Position numbers and translations under genes: made by a program. This document shows, piece after piece, positions 7,452 through 16,927 of a stretch of 35,613 nt of DNA. Source of the DNA: Janthinobacterium sp. UMAB-56 (lineage in GTDB: Bacteria; Pseudomonadota; Gammaproteobacteria; Burkholderiales; Burkholderiaceae_D); the NCBI RefSeq assembly GCF_900095265.1, contig NZ_LT607652.1, positions 380,163 to 415,775 on the forward strand, in the 5' to 3' direction. Every line of letters begins with the position of its first letter. Position 1 is the first letter of the stretch. Below the pieces are notes generated by a model. That model did not search any database. It saw only the letters and a list, made by a program, of their open reading frames with translations, and was not told where the DNA came from.

Positions 7452-7657
7452 GTGCTATTCCTGAAACGTCTTATCGGGGTATCGTTTCATTTTCGCATAT
7501 TTTAAGGGGCACACAGAGTAATTGAACGGGGAATTGCCCTGCGGCAAGGTTTCCCCACTTGCCTGTTGTATCAAGGGGAATAGTCGCTCATAATGGCCGG
7601 TTGGCCGGGCTGGCAATCCGTTAAAATAGCGCCATTCCTCACTTTAGCCTGAATGCC

Positions 7658-8335
7658 ATGACCCAAGACGAATTGAAGCAAGCCGTAGCCCGCGCCGCCA
7701 TAGACTATGTGGTCGACGGTGAAATCATCGGTGTTGGCACCGGTTCTACCGCCAATTTTTTCATCGATGAACTGGCCAAGATCAAGGACCGCATCAAGGG
7801 GACGGTCGCCTCGTCCGAAGCGACGGCTGCGCGCCTGGCAGGCCACGGCATTCCCGTCTTCGATCTGAACGACGTCGAGTCGATCGCTGTCTACATCGAC
7901 GGCGCCGATGAAATCACGGCCAGCGGCGCCATGATCAAGGGTGGCGGCGCGGCCTTGACGCGTGAAAAGATCGTCGCTTCCGTAGCGAAACAGTTCGTCT
8001 GCATCGCCGACGGCTCCAAGCTCGTGGCGACGCTGGGCGCCTTCCCGCTGCCGGTGGAAGTGGTGCCGATGGCGCGCGCCGCCGTCTCGCGCCAGCTGGC
8101 CGCGCTGGGCGGCACGCCCCGCTTGCGCCTGAAGGCAGGTAGCAGCGAAGCGTTTATTACCGACAACGGCGGCGAAATCATCGACGTGCTGGGCCTGGCA
8201 ATTGCCGACCCGGTGGCGCTGGAACAGCAGATCAACCAGATCGTCGGCGTCATCGCCGTCGGCTTGTTCGCCGTGCGCGGCGCGAATGTCTGCCTGTTGG
8301 GCATGCCGGAAGGCGTGCGGACGTTGGCATACTGA
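7658..8335 (+). CDS. rpiA: Ribose-5-phosphate isomerase A
   Basis: Cytoplasmic enzyme that interconverts ribose 5-phosphate and ribulose 5-phosphate in the pentose phosphate pathway. At 225 residues it is the usual length. Family motifs are complete: [11 protein letters not shown] at 25-35, DGADE at 81-85, KGGGAA at 94-99, and TREK with catalytic glutamate 103. The ATG at 7658 fits the family N-terminus. It is transcribed divergently from the CheY-CheC-cyclase operon across a 206-base gap in which TAAAAT (7622-7627) could serve as a -10 box, though no good -35 box is at the right distance. It is followed by a strong hairpin. Confidence 0.97.
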   Translation: MTQDELKQAVARAAIDYVVDGEIIGVGTGSTANFFIDELAKIKDRIKGTVASSEATAARLAGHGIPVFDLNDVESIAVYIDGADEITASGAMIKGGGAALTREKIVASVAKQFVCIADGSKLVATLGAFPLPVEVVPMARAAVSRQLAALGGTPRLRLKAGSSEAFITDNGGEIIDVLGLAIADPVALEQQINQIVGVIAVGLFAVRGANVCLLGMPEGVRTLAY

Positions 8336-8356
8336 TACGCAGCAGAAATCCGGGGC

Positions 8357-8920
8357 TCAGTCACCGCGTGATCGGAATGCGCCCCACTGGGGCGCATTCC
8401 CCCGCCGGGTCTGACCCCAGCCTTCCGTTTGCGCCGCCCGGTACACGGCCACGGTGCGCAGCAAGCCACCGAGGAAGATGCCGCTGAAGGCGCCGTAGGC
8501 GAGGCAGGCGGGCACGATGAAGGTGCTCGCCTGGGCATAAGCAGGCGCGACGGCCAGGGTCACGGCGACCGCATATTTCATGCAGAAAATACTCATCATC
8601 AAGATCAATGGCACCCAGCTGCCGGGCCGCTGCACGCTGCCGCGCTGGGGAATGGCCACGATGGTGTCTGTCTTGGTCAGCGCCCAAGCCAGCGCCGCGC
8701 CGGCCAGGGCGCCGGCCACCCAGGCGAACGGCGCCAGGCCGGCGAAGCCGAAGCTGCCATGCACGCCGCTCAGCGACAGGGCCAGCATGACCAGGGGAAT
8801 GATGCACAGCTTGCGCAAGGTCACTTCGCGTGCGCGGCTGGCCAGCACGCCACGGTAGACGAGAAAGCCCAGGATGGCCCAGACGTAGAGGGGAGTGTGG
8901 CTGAAGGTTTGCTGCAACAT
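8357..8920 (-). CDS. DUF6622-type integral membrane protein
   Basis: A 187-residue protein with about five membrane helices and an N-terminus (MLQQTFSHTPLYVWAILGFL) typical of the DUF6622 family common in Oxalobacteraceae. Its function is unknown. Residues to about 168 (RTVAVYRAAQTEG) look like the family domain. The last 18 or so residues are polar and encoded by a repetitive segment: a GGTCTGACCCCAGCC repeat and a 12-bp perfect hairpin. The present stop may thus be a by-product of a repeat inserted at the 3' end. It converges on rpiA, with 21 bases between the stops. No obvious operon partner is present. Confidence 0.7.
   Translation of the reverse strand: MLQQTFSHTPLYVWAILGFLVYRGVLASRAREVTLRKLCIIPLVMLALSLSGVHGSFGFAGLAPFAWVAGALAGAALAWALTKTDTIVAIPQRGSVQRPGSWVPLILMMSIFCMKYAVAVTLAVAPAYAQASTFIVPACLAYGAFSGIFLGGLLRTVAVYRAAQTEGWGQTRRGNAPQWGAFRSRGD
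8374..8400. terminator. 12-bp perfect hairpin between rpiA and the DUF6622 gene
   Basis: GGAATGCGCCCC (8374-8385) and GGGGCGCATTCC (8389-8400) form a perfect stem with a 3-base loop. It lies 38 bases after rpiA and inside the 3' end of the convergent gene. There is no T tract on either side, so it may be a repeat-derived cruciform or a rho-assisted stop rather than a classic terminator. Confidence 0.5.
8408..8427 (+). repeat. Copy 1 of a short dispersed repeat
   Basis: GGTCTGACCCCAGCCTTCCG matches the segment at 29999-30018 at 18 of 20 positions in the same orientation. Here it lies inside the 3' end of the DUF6622 gene. The core (GGGTCTGACCC) is nearly self-complementary. Confidence 0.5.
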
Positions 8921-9057
8921 GGTGTCCGCCTTTGGAGTGAGCTTGTCGATGGGCGTACTGTGCCAGCCCGCGGCGCGGGCGGCGAGGGACTTGCGACGAA
9001 ACGGGGGCGGATTGCCGTGAAACAGCGCCAGGCGGCGTGAAACGGTCAGGGAGAACT

Positions 9058-9081
9058 ACCCGTGGCATGGCGGCCACGGGT
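9058..9081. terminator. Hairpin downstream of yggX
   Basis: ACCCGTGGC (9058-9066) pairs with GCCACGGGT (9073-9081) around a 6-base loop, 17 bases after the yggX stop on the minus strand. No T run follows it on that strand, so termination is plausible but not certain. The rest of the 177-base gap up to the DUF6622 start shows no further feature. Confidence 0.45.
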
Positions 9082-9097
9082 GGGAGTGCTGAAAAAT

Positions 9098-9370
9098 TTA
9101 CTCGGTCGGGGGAACGTAACCCATGGCCGCATCGGCGCCGTCGCCGAAGAAATGCTTTTCCATTTGCGTGGCCAAGTATTTGCGGGCGCGTGCGTCGGCC
9201 AGGTTCAAGCGATTCTCATTGACCAGCATGGTCTGGTGCTTGAGCCAGGCGGCCCACGCTTCCTTCGACACCGATTCGTAAATTTTCTTGCCCAGTTCGC
9301 CCGGGTATGGCGGGAAATCCAGTCCTTCGGCTTCCTTGTTGAGTTTGATGCAGTGGATCGTGCGGGCCAT
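9098..9370 (-). CDS. yggX: Probable Fe(2+)-trafficking / oxidative damage protection protein
   Basis: A 90-residue protein of the YggX family, which protects iron-sulfur enzymes from oxidation and may handle ferrous iron. The start [21 protein letters not shown] with conserved cysteine 7, [20 protein letters not shown] and the terminal FF/MGY region are diagnostic. The start at 9370 has a good AGGAG site; upstream in-frame codons belong to no conserved region. It is divergent from kdsA, sharing a 219-base upstream region. Confidence 0.96.
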   Translation of the reverse strand: MARTIHCIKLNKEAEGLDFPPYPGELGKKIYESVSKEAWAAWLKHQTMLVNENRLNLADARARKYLATQMEKHFFGDGADAAMGYVPPTE

Positions 9371-9559
9371 CTGTGCTCCTGAATCAGTGTAGAGATAAAG
9401 CGTGATTATAAGGCACTTTGCGCCAGCCCTCGCGGGGCCGTCGCGGCCTGGCTGCATGCCGTTTGCCGTGCCCTTGCGCTGGATCAAATTTGATCTGCGC
9501 CGCCCTAGCTAGTAAGATGCCCTATCGCGCCAGCCGCTGGCTGCGCCTCTTCCAAGTAA

Positions 9560-10435
<876 letters not shown>

Positions 10436-10452
10436 TGGTATTGACGTAAAGG

Positions 10453-10479
10453 AAAAGCCCGGCATGCCGGGCTTTTTTT
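10453..10479. terminator. Bidirectional intrinsic terminator between kdsA and argA
   Basis: The palindrome centred between 10464 and 10465 (AAGCCCGGC/GCCGGGCTT) is flanked by AAAA on the left and seven T on the right. It is a classic rho-independent terminator for kdsA, and read on the other strand it can also end argA, whose stop codon (10478-10480) overlaps its right end. Confidence 0.93.
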
Positions 10480-11788
10480 ACAAGGTTTTGATGAGAACCT
10501 GCGATTTACGCTGCCAGTTATACATATGCTGGCGATCCTTTGGCAAATCGTCGACGGTGGCCGGCACGAAACCGCGTTTCTTGAACCAGTGCGAGGTGCG
10601 GGTGGTCAGCACGAACAGTTTGTTCAGGCCGGCGGCGCGCGCGCGGTTTTCCATGTGCTTCAGGATGCGCTCGCCGTCGCCCTGGGCTTGCACTTCCGGG
10701 TTGACCGTCAAACAGGCCATTTCCGCCATCTTTTGCGCGGGGAAGGGGTACAGGGCGGCGCAGCCGAAGATCACGCCATCATGCTCGATGACGGAGAAAT
10801 AATCGATTTCGCGCTCGATCAGCTCGCGCCCCCGCTTCACTAAAGTGCCATCCGCTTCCAGCGGTTCGATCAGTTTGATGATGCCGCCCACATCTTCGAT
10901 GGTGGCCTGGCGCAGGCTTTCCAGGTTTTCATGGCTGATCATGGTGCCCACGCCATCATGGGTAAACAATTCCAGCAGGGCCGAACCATCCATCGAGAAG
11001 GGCACGATGTGCGAGCGCTCGACGCCGTTATGACATGCCTTGACGCAATGCTTCAAATAAAACGCCGTGGCGTCCGGCAAGAAGCCGGCCATCAGCACGG
11101 CTTCGGCCTGGTGCGACGACAGTTCGCGGATTTCCACGCCCGTGGCGTCTTCCATCATCGGCGTTTCGGTAATAAAAATCAGCTTGTCCGCGTGCAGGGC
11201 GATGGCGGCGCTGCAGGCCACGTCTTCCATGGTCAGGTTGAACGCTTCGCCGGTCGGCGAGAAGCCCAGCGGCGAGAGCAGTACCAGGCCGTCCGAACCG
11301 AGGATGGAATGGATGGTTTCGGCGTCGACCTTGCGCGTGATGCCTGTCAGTTCCAGGTCCACGCCATCGATCACGCCCAGCGGGCGCGCCGTGATGAAGT
11401 TGCCGGAAATGATACGGATGGCCGCATGCGACATGGGCGTGTTCGGCAAGCCCTGGCTGAACGCGGCTTCGATATCGAGGCGCAGCTCGCCAGCCGCTTC
11501 TTTTGCGCATTCCAGCGCGGCGATGTCGGTGATGCGCACGCCATTGTGGAAGCGGCCTTCGACGTTACGCAAGGCCAGTTGTTCCGCCACCTGCGGCCGC
11601 GAGCCGTAGACGACGGTGACATTGATGTCCAGCGCATGCAACAGGGACAAATCATGGGCCAGCACCTGCAGCGCCCCGGCGCTGACGAGTTCACCGGGGA
11701 AGGCGACCACGAAGGTCTTGCCGCGAAAGGCGTGGATGTAGGGCGCGACGGAGCGCAGCCATTGGACGAATTGGGTAGGGTTTTCCAT
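10478..11788 (-). CDS. argA: Amino-acid N-acetyltransferase (N-acetylglutamate synthase)
   Basis: First enzyme of arginine biosynthesis, acetylating glutamate with acetyl-CoA. It has 436 residues, close to the usual 440. An N-terminal amino-acid-kinase-like domain (about 10-280, the arginine feedback region) precedes a C-terminal GNAT domain (about 290-436, with MACLTVNPEVQAQGDGERIL and TSHWFKKRGFVP). I chose ATG 11788 (MENPTQFVQWLRSVAPYIHAF); an in-frame ATG three codons upstream (11797) is the alternative. Neither has a clear ribosome site. On the coding strand a perfect TATAAT lies 7 bases before ATG 11788, raising the possibility of a leaderless or very short-leader mRNA. It is divergent from hrpA with a 56-base gap. 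Confidence 0.95.
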   Translation of the reverse strand: MENPTQFVQWLRSVAPYIHAFRGKTFVVAFPGELVSAGALQVLAHDLSLLHALDINVTVVYGSRPQVAEQLALRNVEGRFHNGVRITDIAALECAKEAAGELRLDIEAAFSQGLPNTPMSHAAIRIISGNFITARPLGVIDGVDLELTGITRKVDAETIHSILGSDGLVLLSPLGFSPTGEAFNLTMEDVACSAAIALHADKLIFITETPMMEDATGVEIRELSSHQAEAVLMAGFLPDATAFYLKHCVKACHNGVERSHIVPFSMDGSALLELFTHDGVGTMISHENLESLRQATIEDVGGIIKLIEPLEADGTLVKRGRELIEREIDYFSVIEHDGVIFGCAALYPFPAQKMAEMACLTVNPEVQAQGDGERILKHMENRARAAGLNKLFVLTTRTSHWFKKRGFVPATVDDLPKDRQHMYNWQRKSQVLIKTL

Positions 11789-11844
11789 TAAGCGCATTAT
11801 AATTCGCTGCGCGATGTGCGCGCTTAAAATACCTGTAAAAAACA

Positions 11845-14800
11845 ATGTCTTCAGCCAGCAATAAGTCTTCCCCTCTTTCCAACGTTGCAAATGTGCCCGC
11901 CAGCGGGGATGTTGCCGCGCCTGCCGCCGCGCCTGCGCAGGGTCGCCAGCGTCCGCCCGTGAGCCAGCAAAGGCAGCAGCCGCCGCGCGCGGAACAACAG
12001 AAACAGCAACAGCAGCAGCGTGCGCCTCGCGAGGGGCAGGAAAGCCGTGACCCTGCCCGCGCCGCGCGCGAGGCGGCAAAGGCTTTCCGCAATCCGCTGC
12101 CACCGATTACGTATCCGGAAGACTTGCCCGTCTCGGGGCGGCGCGCCGAAATCGCCAAGGCCTTGATGGAAAACCAGGTGATCATCGTCTCGGGCGAGAC
12201 GGGTTCCGGCAAGACGACGCAGTTGCCGAAGATTTGCCTGGAGCTGGGGCGGGGACAGAAGGGCTTGATCGGCCACACGCAGCCACGCCGTATCGCCGCC
12301 TCGTCGACGGCCAAGCGCATCGCCCAGGAACTGGGCACGCCGCTGGGCGAGACCGTGGGTTTCAAGGTGCGCTTTGCCGACACCCTGACCAAGGGCGCGT
12401 CCGTCAAGCTGATGACGGACGGTATTCTGCTGGCCGAGACGCAGACCGACCCGCTGTTGAAAAATTACGACACCATCATCATCGATGAAGCGCACGAACG
12501 CAGCCTGAACATCGATTTCCTGCTCGGCTATCTGAAACAGCTGCTGCCGCGCCGGCCCGATTTGAAAATCATCATCACCTCGGCCACCATCGATGCGGAA
12601 CGCTTCGCGCGTCATTTCGGCTCGCCGGAAAAGCCCGCGCCCGTGATCGAAGTGTCGGGCCGTCTGTACCAGGTGGAAGTGCGCTATCGTCCCGTGGAAC
12701 GCGAACAGGTGGCCATGCCAGGTTCTGGCGCGAACACGGACAAGCCGGGCCAACGCACGGCCGCCGCGCGCGAAAAGCGCGACCTGATGGATGCCGTCGT
12801 CGATGGCGTGGAAGAGCTGTGCCGCATCGGTTCGGGCGACGTGCTGGTGTTCTTGCCGGGCGAGCGCGAAATCCGCGACTGCGCCGAGGCGCTGCGCAAG
12901 CACCATCCGCCGCACGTGGAAATCCTGCCCCTGTTTGCCCGTTTGTCGGCCGAAGAGCAGGAGCGCGTGTTCAAGACCAGCAATGCGCGCCGCATCGTGC
13001 TGGCCACCAACGTGGCGGAAACCTCGCTGACCGTGCCCGGCATCCGCTATGTGGTCGATGCGGGCCTGGCGCGGGTCAAGCGCTACAGTTATCGCAATAA
13101 GGTGGAGCAGTTGCAGGTCGAGCCGATCGCCCAGTCGGCCGCCAACCAGCGCGCCGGGCGTTGCGGTCGCGTGGCCGATGGCGTGTGCATCCGTCTGTAT
13201 GAAGAGCAGGATTATTTGCTGCGGCCTAAATTCACGGAGCCGGAAATCCTGCGCTCCTCGCTGGCCGCCGTCATCCTGCGCATGAAATCCTTGCACCTGA
13301 CGGACGTGGAAACCTTCCCCTTCATCGAGCCGCCGCTGGCGCGCGCGGTGGCCGACGGTTATCAGTTGCTGCAGGAACTGGGCGCCGTCGACGAGGTCAA
13401 CCAGCTCACGCCGCTGGGCAACAAGCTGGCCAAGCTGCCGCTGGACCCCCGCGTGGGCCGCATGATCCTGGCCGCGCTGGATAACGCCTGCCTGACGGAA
13501 GTGCTGATCGTCGCTTCCGCCTTGTCGGTGCAGGACCCGCGCGACCGTCCGATGGAGCACCAGCAGGCGGCCGACGAGGCGCACAAGAAATTCGCCGATG
13601 AAAAGTCGGAATTTCTGAGCTACCTGAAAATCTGGCGCTGGTTCGAGTCCGCCATCGAGCACAAGAAAACCAACCGCCAGTTGCAAGACAACTGCCGTAC
13701 GAATTTCCTGTCGCAGATGCGTTTGCGCGAATGGCGCGACGTGCATTCGCAGTTGCTGACCATCGTCAAGGAACAGGGCTGGCGCCTGAACGAAGCGCCC
13801 GCCACCTATGACAACCTGCACATGGCCTTGCTGACCGGCTTGCTGGGCAATATCGGTTTCAAGGGCGAAGACGAGCCGGGTGCTGGCTATCTGGGCGCGC
13901 GTGGCATCAAGTTCCATATCTGGCCAGGTTCCTCTCTGCTGAAAAAGCCGGGCAAGTGGATCATGGCGGCCGAACTGGTCGACACGACGCGTTTGTATGC
14001 GCGCTGCGTGGCGCAGATCCAGCCCGAGTGGCTGGAAAAGGTGGGCGGGCACCTGCTGAAAAAATCCTGGGGCGAACCGCGCTGGGAAAAGCGCTCGGCG
14101 CAAGTGACGGCGTCCGAACGGGCGACTTTATATGGCTTGGTGGTGTACAGCCAGCGCCGCATCAATTACGGCAATTTCAACTTGCCGGAAGCGCGCGAAA
14201 TCTTCATCCGCGATGCGCTCGTCGGCGGTGACTTCGACACGCGCGCGCCCTTCTTTGCGCACAACCATAAACTGATCAAGGACATCGAAAACCTTGAGCA
14301 CAAATCGCGCCGTCTCGATGTGCTGGTCGACGATGAGCTGATCGCCGCCTTCTATGACAAGCTGCTGCCGGTCGACGTGTGCAATGGTGCCGGCTTCGAA
14401 AAATGGCACAAGGAAGCTACGCGCGACAACCCGAAGCTGCTGTATTTGAACCGCGAAGAACTGATGCGCCACGAGGCGGCTGGCGTGACGACGGATCTGT
14501 TCCCGAAAACCATGTCCGTGACGGGCCTGGAAATGGGCCTGACCTACCACTTCGAGCCGGGCAGCGTGCGCGATGGCGTGACCTTGAGCGTGCCCCTGTA
14601 TGCGCTGAACCAGTTGCCGCGCGAGCGTTGCGAGTGGCTGGTGCCGGGCATGCTGAAGGAAAAAGTGCATCTGCTATTAAAATCGCTGCCGCAAAAGCTG
14701 CGCCGCCACTGCGTGCCGCTGCCCGATTATGCGGCCAAGTTCTGCGAACGCGTGCATGAGGCGGGCGTGTTTGGCCGCGGTGACTTGATCGACGCCATCA

Positions 14801-16032
14801 TCCTCGATATCCGCACGCAGATCACGATCAATGTGCTGACGACGGACTTCAAGCCGGAAACCCTGCCTGCCCATCACTTCATGAATTTCAAGGTGATCGA
14901 CGAGCATGGCCGCCAGCTGGACATGGGCCGCAACCTGGCCACCCTCCAGGCGGAATTCGGCGGCCAGGCGCGCCAGAGTTTTCAAAAATTGGCCGAAGTG
15001 TCGGGCGTGTCCGGCAGCGGCACGCCCGGTGCCAAGGTGGCGGGCGCGCAAGTGGCGTCGCGGCTGCAGGCGCAAGCCCAGGGCGCCGCCGTCGATGCTG
15101 CGGCAGGCAAGGGCGGCGCACCGGCCAGGGGAGCGGTTGCCGCTGCTGCCGCGCCGGCCCCCGCGAATGCCACCGTCTCGCAGCACATGGGCTTGACGGG
15201 CTGGACCTTTGGCGAGTTGCCGGAGCTGCTGGAAATCGTGCAGGGCAAGCTGACCTTGATCGGTTTCCCCGCGCTGGTGGACAAGGGCACGCATTGCGAC
15301 CTGGAAGTGTTTGATGATCCGACAGTTGCCGCCCGCACGCACAAGATCGGTTTGCGCCGCTTGTTCGCGCTGCAAATGAAGGAGCAGATCAAGTACGTCG
15401 AGAAAAGCATCCCTGGTTTGCAGCAGATGGGCATGCAATTCATGGCCCTGGGGTCGCAGGAAGAATTGCGCGAGCAAATCATCAACAAGGCGCTCGATAT
15501 TGCTTGCTTGCAAGATCCGCTGCCGCTGGACGCCGCTTCGTTCGCCAAGCGGCAGGCGGAGGGCAAGTCGCGCCTGGTCTTGCTGGTGAATGAAATTGCC
15601 CGTTTGCTGTCGCAAGTGCTGACGGAATTCCACGGCTTGCCCAAGCGCTTGCAGAATATTCCGGCAGCGGCGGCGACCGATATCCAGTCGCAGCTGCAGG
15701 GACTCGTGCATAAACGTTTCTTGACGGAAAACGAGTACACGCAGCTGGCGCACTTCCCCCGCTATTTGAAGGCGATCAACGTGCGCCTGGAAAAGCTGCG
15801 TGCCGACCCCGCGCGCGACAGCAAGTTGATGGCCGAATGGCAATCGGCCGCCGCGCCGTATCTGCGCCAGGCCAAGGACCGACAGGCTGGCAAGAACACG
15901 GACCCGAAACTGGTCGACTTCCGCTGGATGCTGGAAGAGCTGCGCGTGTCGCTGTACGCGCAGGAGTTGCGCACGCCGATGCCCGTGTCGGCCAAGCGCC
16001 TGCAAAAAGTATGGGAGTCCATGCAGCGCTAG
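11845..16032 (+). CDS. hrpA: ATP-dependent RNA helicase HrpA
   Basis: A DEAH-box RNA helicase of 1395 residues, somewhat longer than E. coli HrpA (about 1300). Walker A GETGSGKTT at 117-125, DEAH at 214-217, SAT in IIITSATIDAERF and motif VI QRAGRCGR are intact, followed by the helicase-associated and OB-fold regions and a DUF3418-type C-terminus. Two additions explain the length: a proline/glutamine-rich N-terminus (residues 1-75 with a QQKQQQQQR run) and an alanine-rich linker at about 1052-1112 between conserved C-terminal blocks. The family resolves stalled ribosomes or RNA structures. The ATG at 11845 lacks a strong ribosome site; TTAAAAT just upstream may be the -10 box. Confidence 0.95.
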   Translation: MSSASNKSSPLSNVANVPASGDVAAPAAAPAQGRQRPPVSQQRQQPPRAEQQKQQQQQRAPREGQESRDPARAAREAAKAFRNPLPPITYPEDLPVSGRRAEIAKALMENQVIIVSGETGSGKTTQLPKICLELGRGQKGLIGHTQPRRIAASSTAKRIAQELGTPLGETVGFKVRFADTLTKGASVKLMTDGILLAETQTDPLLKNYDTIIIDEAHERSLNIDFLLGYLKQLLPRRPDLKIIITSATIDAERFARHFGSPEKPAPVIEVSGRLYQVEVRYRPVEREQVAMPGSGANTDKPGQRTAAAREKRDLMDAVVDGVEELCRIGSGDVLVFLPGEREIRDCAEALRKHHPPHVEILPLFARLSAEEQERVFKTSNARRIVLATNVAETSLTVPGIRYVVDAGLARVKRYSYRNKVEQLQVEPIAQSAANQRAGRCGRVADGVCIRLYEEQDYLLRPKFTEPEILRSSLAAVILRMKSLHLTDVETFPFIEPPLARAVADGYQLLQELGAVDEVNQLTPLGNKLAKLPLDPRVGRMILAALDNACLTEVLIVASALSVQDPRDRPMEHQQAADEAHKKFADEKSEFLSYLKIWRWFESAIEHKKTNRQLQDNCRTNFLSQMRLREWRDVHSQLLTIVKEQGWRLNEAPATYDNLHMALLTGLLGNIGFKGEDEPGAGYLGARGIKFHIWPGSSLLKKPGKWIMAAELVDTTRLYARCVAQIQPEWLEKVGGHLLKKSWGEPRWEKRSAQVTASERATLYGLVVYSQRRINYGNFNLPEAREIFIRDALVGGDFDTRAPFFAHNHKLIKDIENLEHKSRRLDVLVDDELIAAFYDKLLPVDVCNGAGFEKWHKEATRDNPKLLYLNREELMRHEAAGVTTDLFPKTMSVTGLEMGLTYHFEPGSVRDGVTLSVPLYALNQLPRERCEWLVPGMLKEKVHLLLKSLPQKLRRHCVPLPDYAAKFCERVHEAGVFGRGDLIDAIILDIRTQITINVLTTDFKPETLPAHHFMNFKVIDEHGRQLDMGRNLATLQAEFGGQARQSFQKLAEVSGVSGSGTPGAKVAGAQVASRLQAQAQGAAVDAAAGKGGAPARGAVAAAAAPAPANATVSQHMGLTGWTFGELPELLEIVQGKLTLIGFPALVDKGTHCDLEVFDDPTVAARTHKIGLRRLFALQMKEQIKYVEKSIPGLQQMGMQFMALGSQEELREQIINKALDIACLQDPLPLDAASFAKRQAEGKSRLVLLVNEIARLLSQVLTEFHGLPKRLQNIPAAAATDIQSQLQGLVHKRFLTENEYTQLAHFPRYLKAINVRLEKLRADPARDSKLMAEWQSAAAPYLRQAKDRQAGKNTDPKLVDFRWMLEELRVSLYAQELRTPMPVSAKRLQKVWESMQR

Positions 16033-16115
16033 CTTGACAAGCCCAGGCACATGCCGGGATCGTGCCCTCAGGGGGCGACCCCGCCCCTGTCCGTGGGGTT
16101 TGCCTGCGTGTCCCC

Positions 16116-16688
16116 TCAACTACGCTCGTCGCTCCCATCCTCGCCAGGCGAGGAGCGCGAGCCGGGCTTGTCCACCTCGCCCTGGCTGCTGCCCGTGCCG
16201 GCGCGGCTGCCTTGGCTGTCCGATTGCAGGCTGGCGCCGCCGCGCAGCTCGTTGCCCGACTGCATGCGCCTGGCCGCCATGTCGCCGCTGCCGTGGCGCA
16301 TGCCGCTGCCATAGAACGCTTCCATCTGCTGGTTCCAGGCATCGCTGCGCATGTCGGGCCAGTTGTTCTTGTCGAAACCGGGGGCGTCTTTCAGCTGGCT
16401 TTTTTCCACGTTGAGCAAGAAGCGCTTGTTGACGGGGTCCAGGGTCAGGCGTTCCCAGGGCACGGCAAACAGCTTGTCGCCCATGCCCAGTATGCCGCCG
16501 AAGGACAGCACGGCATAGGCGATCTGGCCGCTGCGCATGTCGAGCATGATTTCCTTGATGTCGCCCAGTTCCTCGGCGTTGTGATTGTAGACGTCGTCCC
16601 CGATCAGGGTATCGGCCCCCATCAGGGCCGGCCCCGGATCGTCGTGGTTGCGGTACATGCCCAGGATGTCGCGGTCCAGATAGCTCAT
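16116..16688 (-). CDS. PRC-barrel domain protein
   Basis: A 190-residue protein starting at ATG 16688 behind AGGAGA. The PRC-barrel covers about 20-100 (ALMGADTLIGDDVYNHNAEELGDIKEIMLDM, then YAVLSFGGILGMGDKLFAVPWERL). The rest is a polar, glycine/serine/arginine-rich and acidic tail without structure. Related soluble PRC-barrel proteins in proteobacteria are often stress-induced, and the fold can bind protein or RNA partners; no precise role can be given. It converges on hrpA across an 83-base gap and is divergent from the esterase. Confidence 0.82.
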   Translation of the reverse strand: MSYLDRDILGMYRNHDDPGPALMGADTLIGDDVYNHNAEELGDIKEIMLDMRSGQIAYAVLSFGGILGMGDKLFAVPWERLTLDPVNKRFLLNVEKSQLKDAPGFDKNNWPDMRSDAWNQQMEAFYGSGMRHGSGDMAARRMQSGNELRGGASLQSDSQGSRAGTGSSQGEVDKPGSRSSPGEDGSDERS

Positions 16689-16927
16689 GGTGTTCTCTCC
16701 TCTTGTGTAGTGCTGATCAAGCATCCAGATTAAGCATGTGCGCCAGGTCGCGCTTGATCTGCCTCAATGGTGCCAGCGGCACTTTTATCGGTGTGCAAAC
16801 GTACGGTGTTGTCAGCCAATTGCGGTACTCTATGCGCTCTATGGAGGAAACCGCACATGCTGACGATGCAACGCTGCAGAGGGATGAATTGGCGGTACGC
16901 TCCACAACGCTACGCGTGCCGCTTGCC

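Noticed and set aside
11851..14103. 750-codon open frame on the minus strand opposite hrpA
   Set aside because: No recognisable domain, composition rich in H/R/Q as expected for antisense of a GC-rich gene, and hrpA on the other strand has full helicase motifs.
16703..16927. N-terminal extension of the esterase
   Set aside because: The frame is open but the residues are unlike the family and the AGGAGG nearby is set for another frame; ATG 16928 fits the usual N-terminus.
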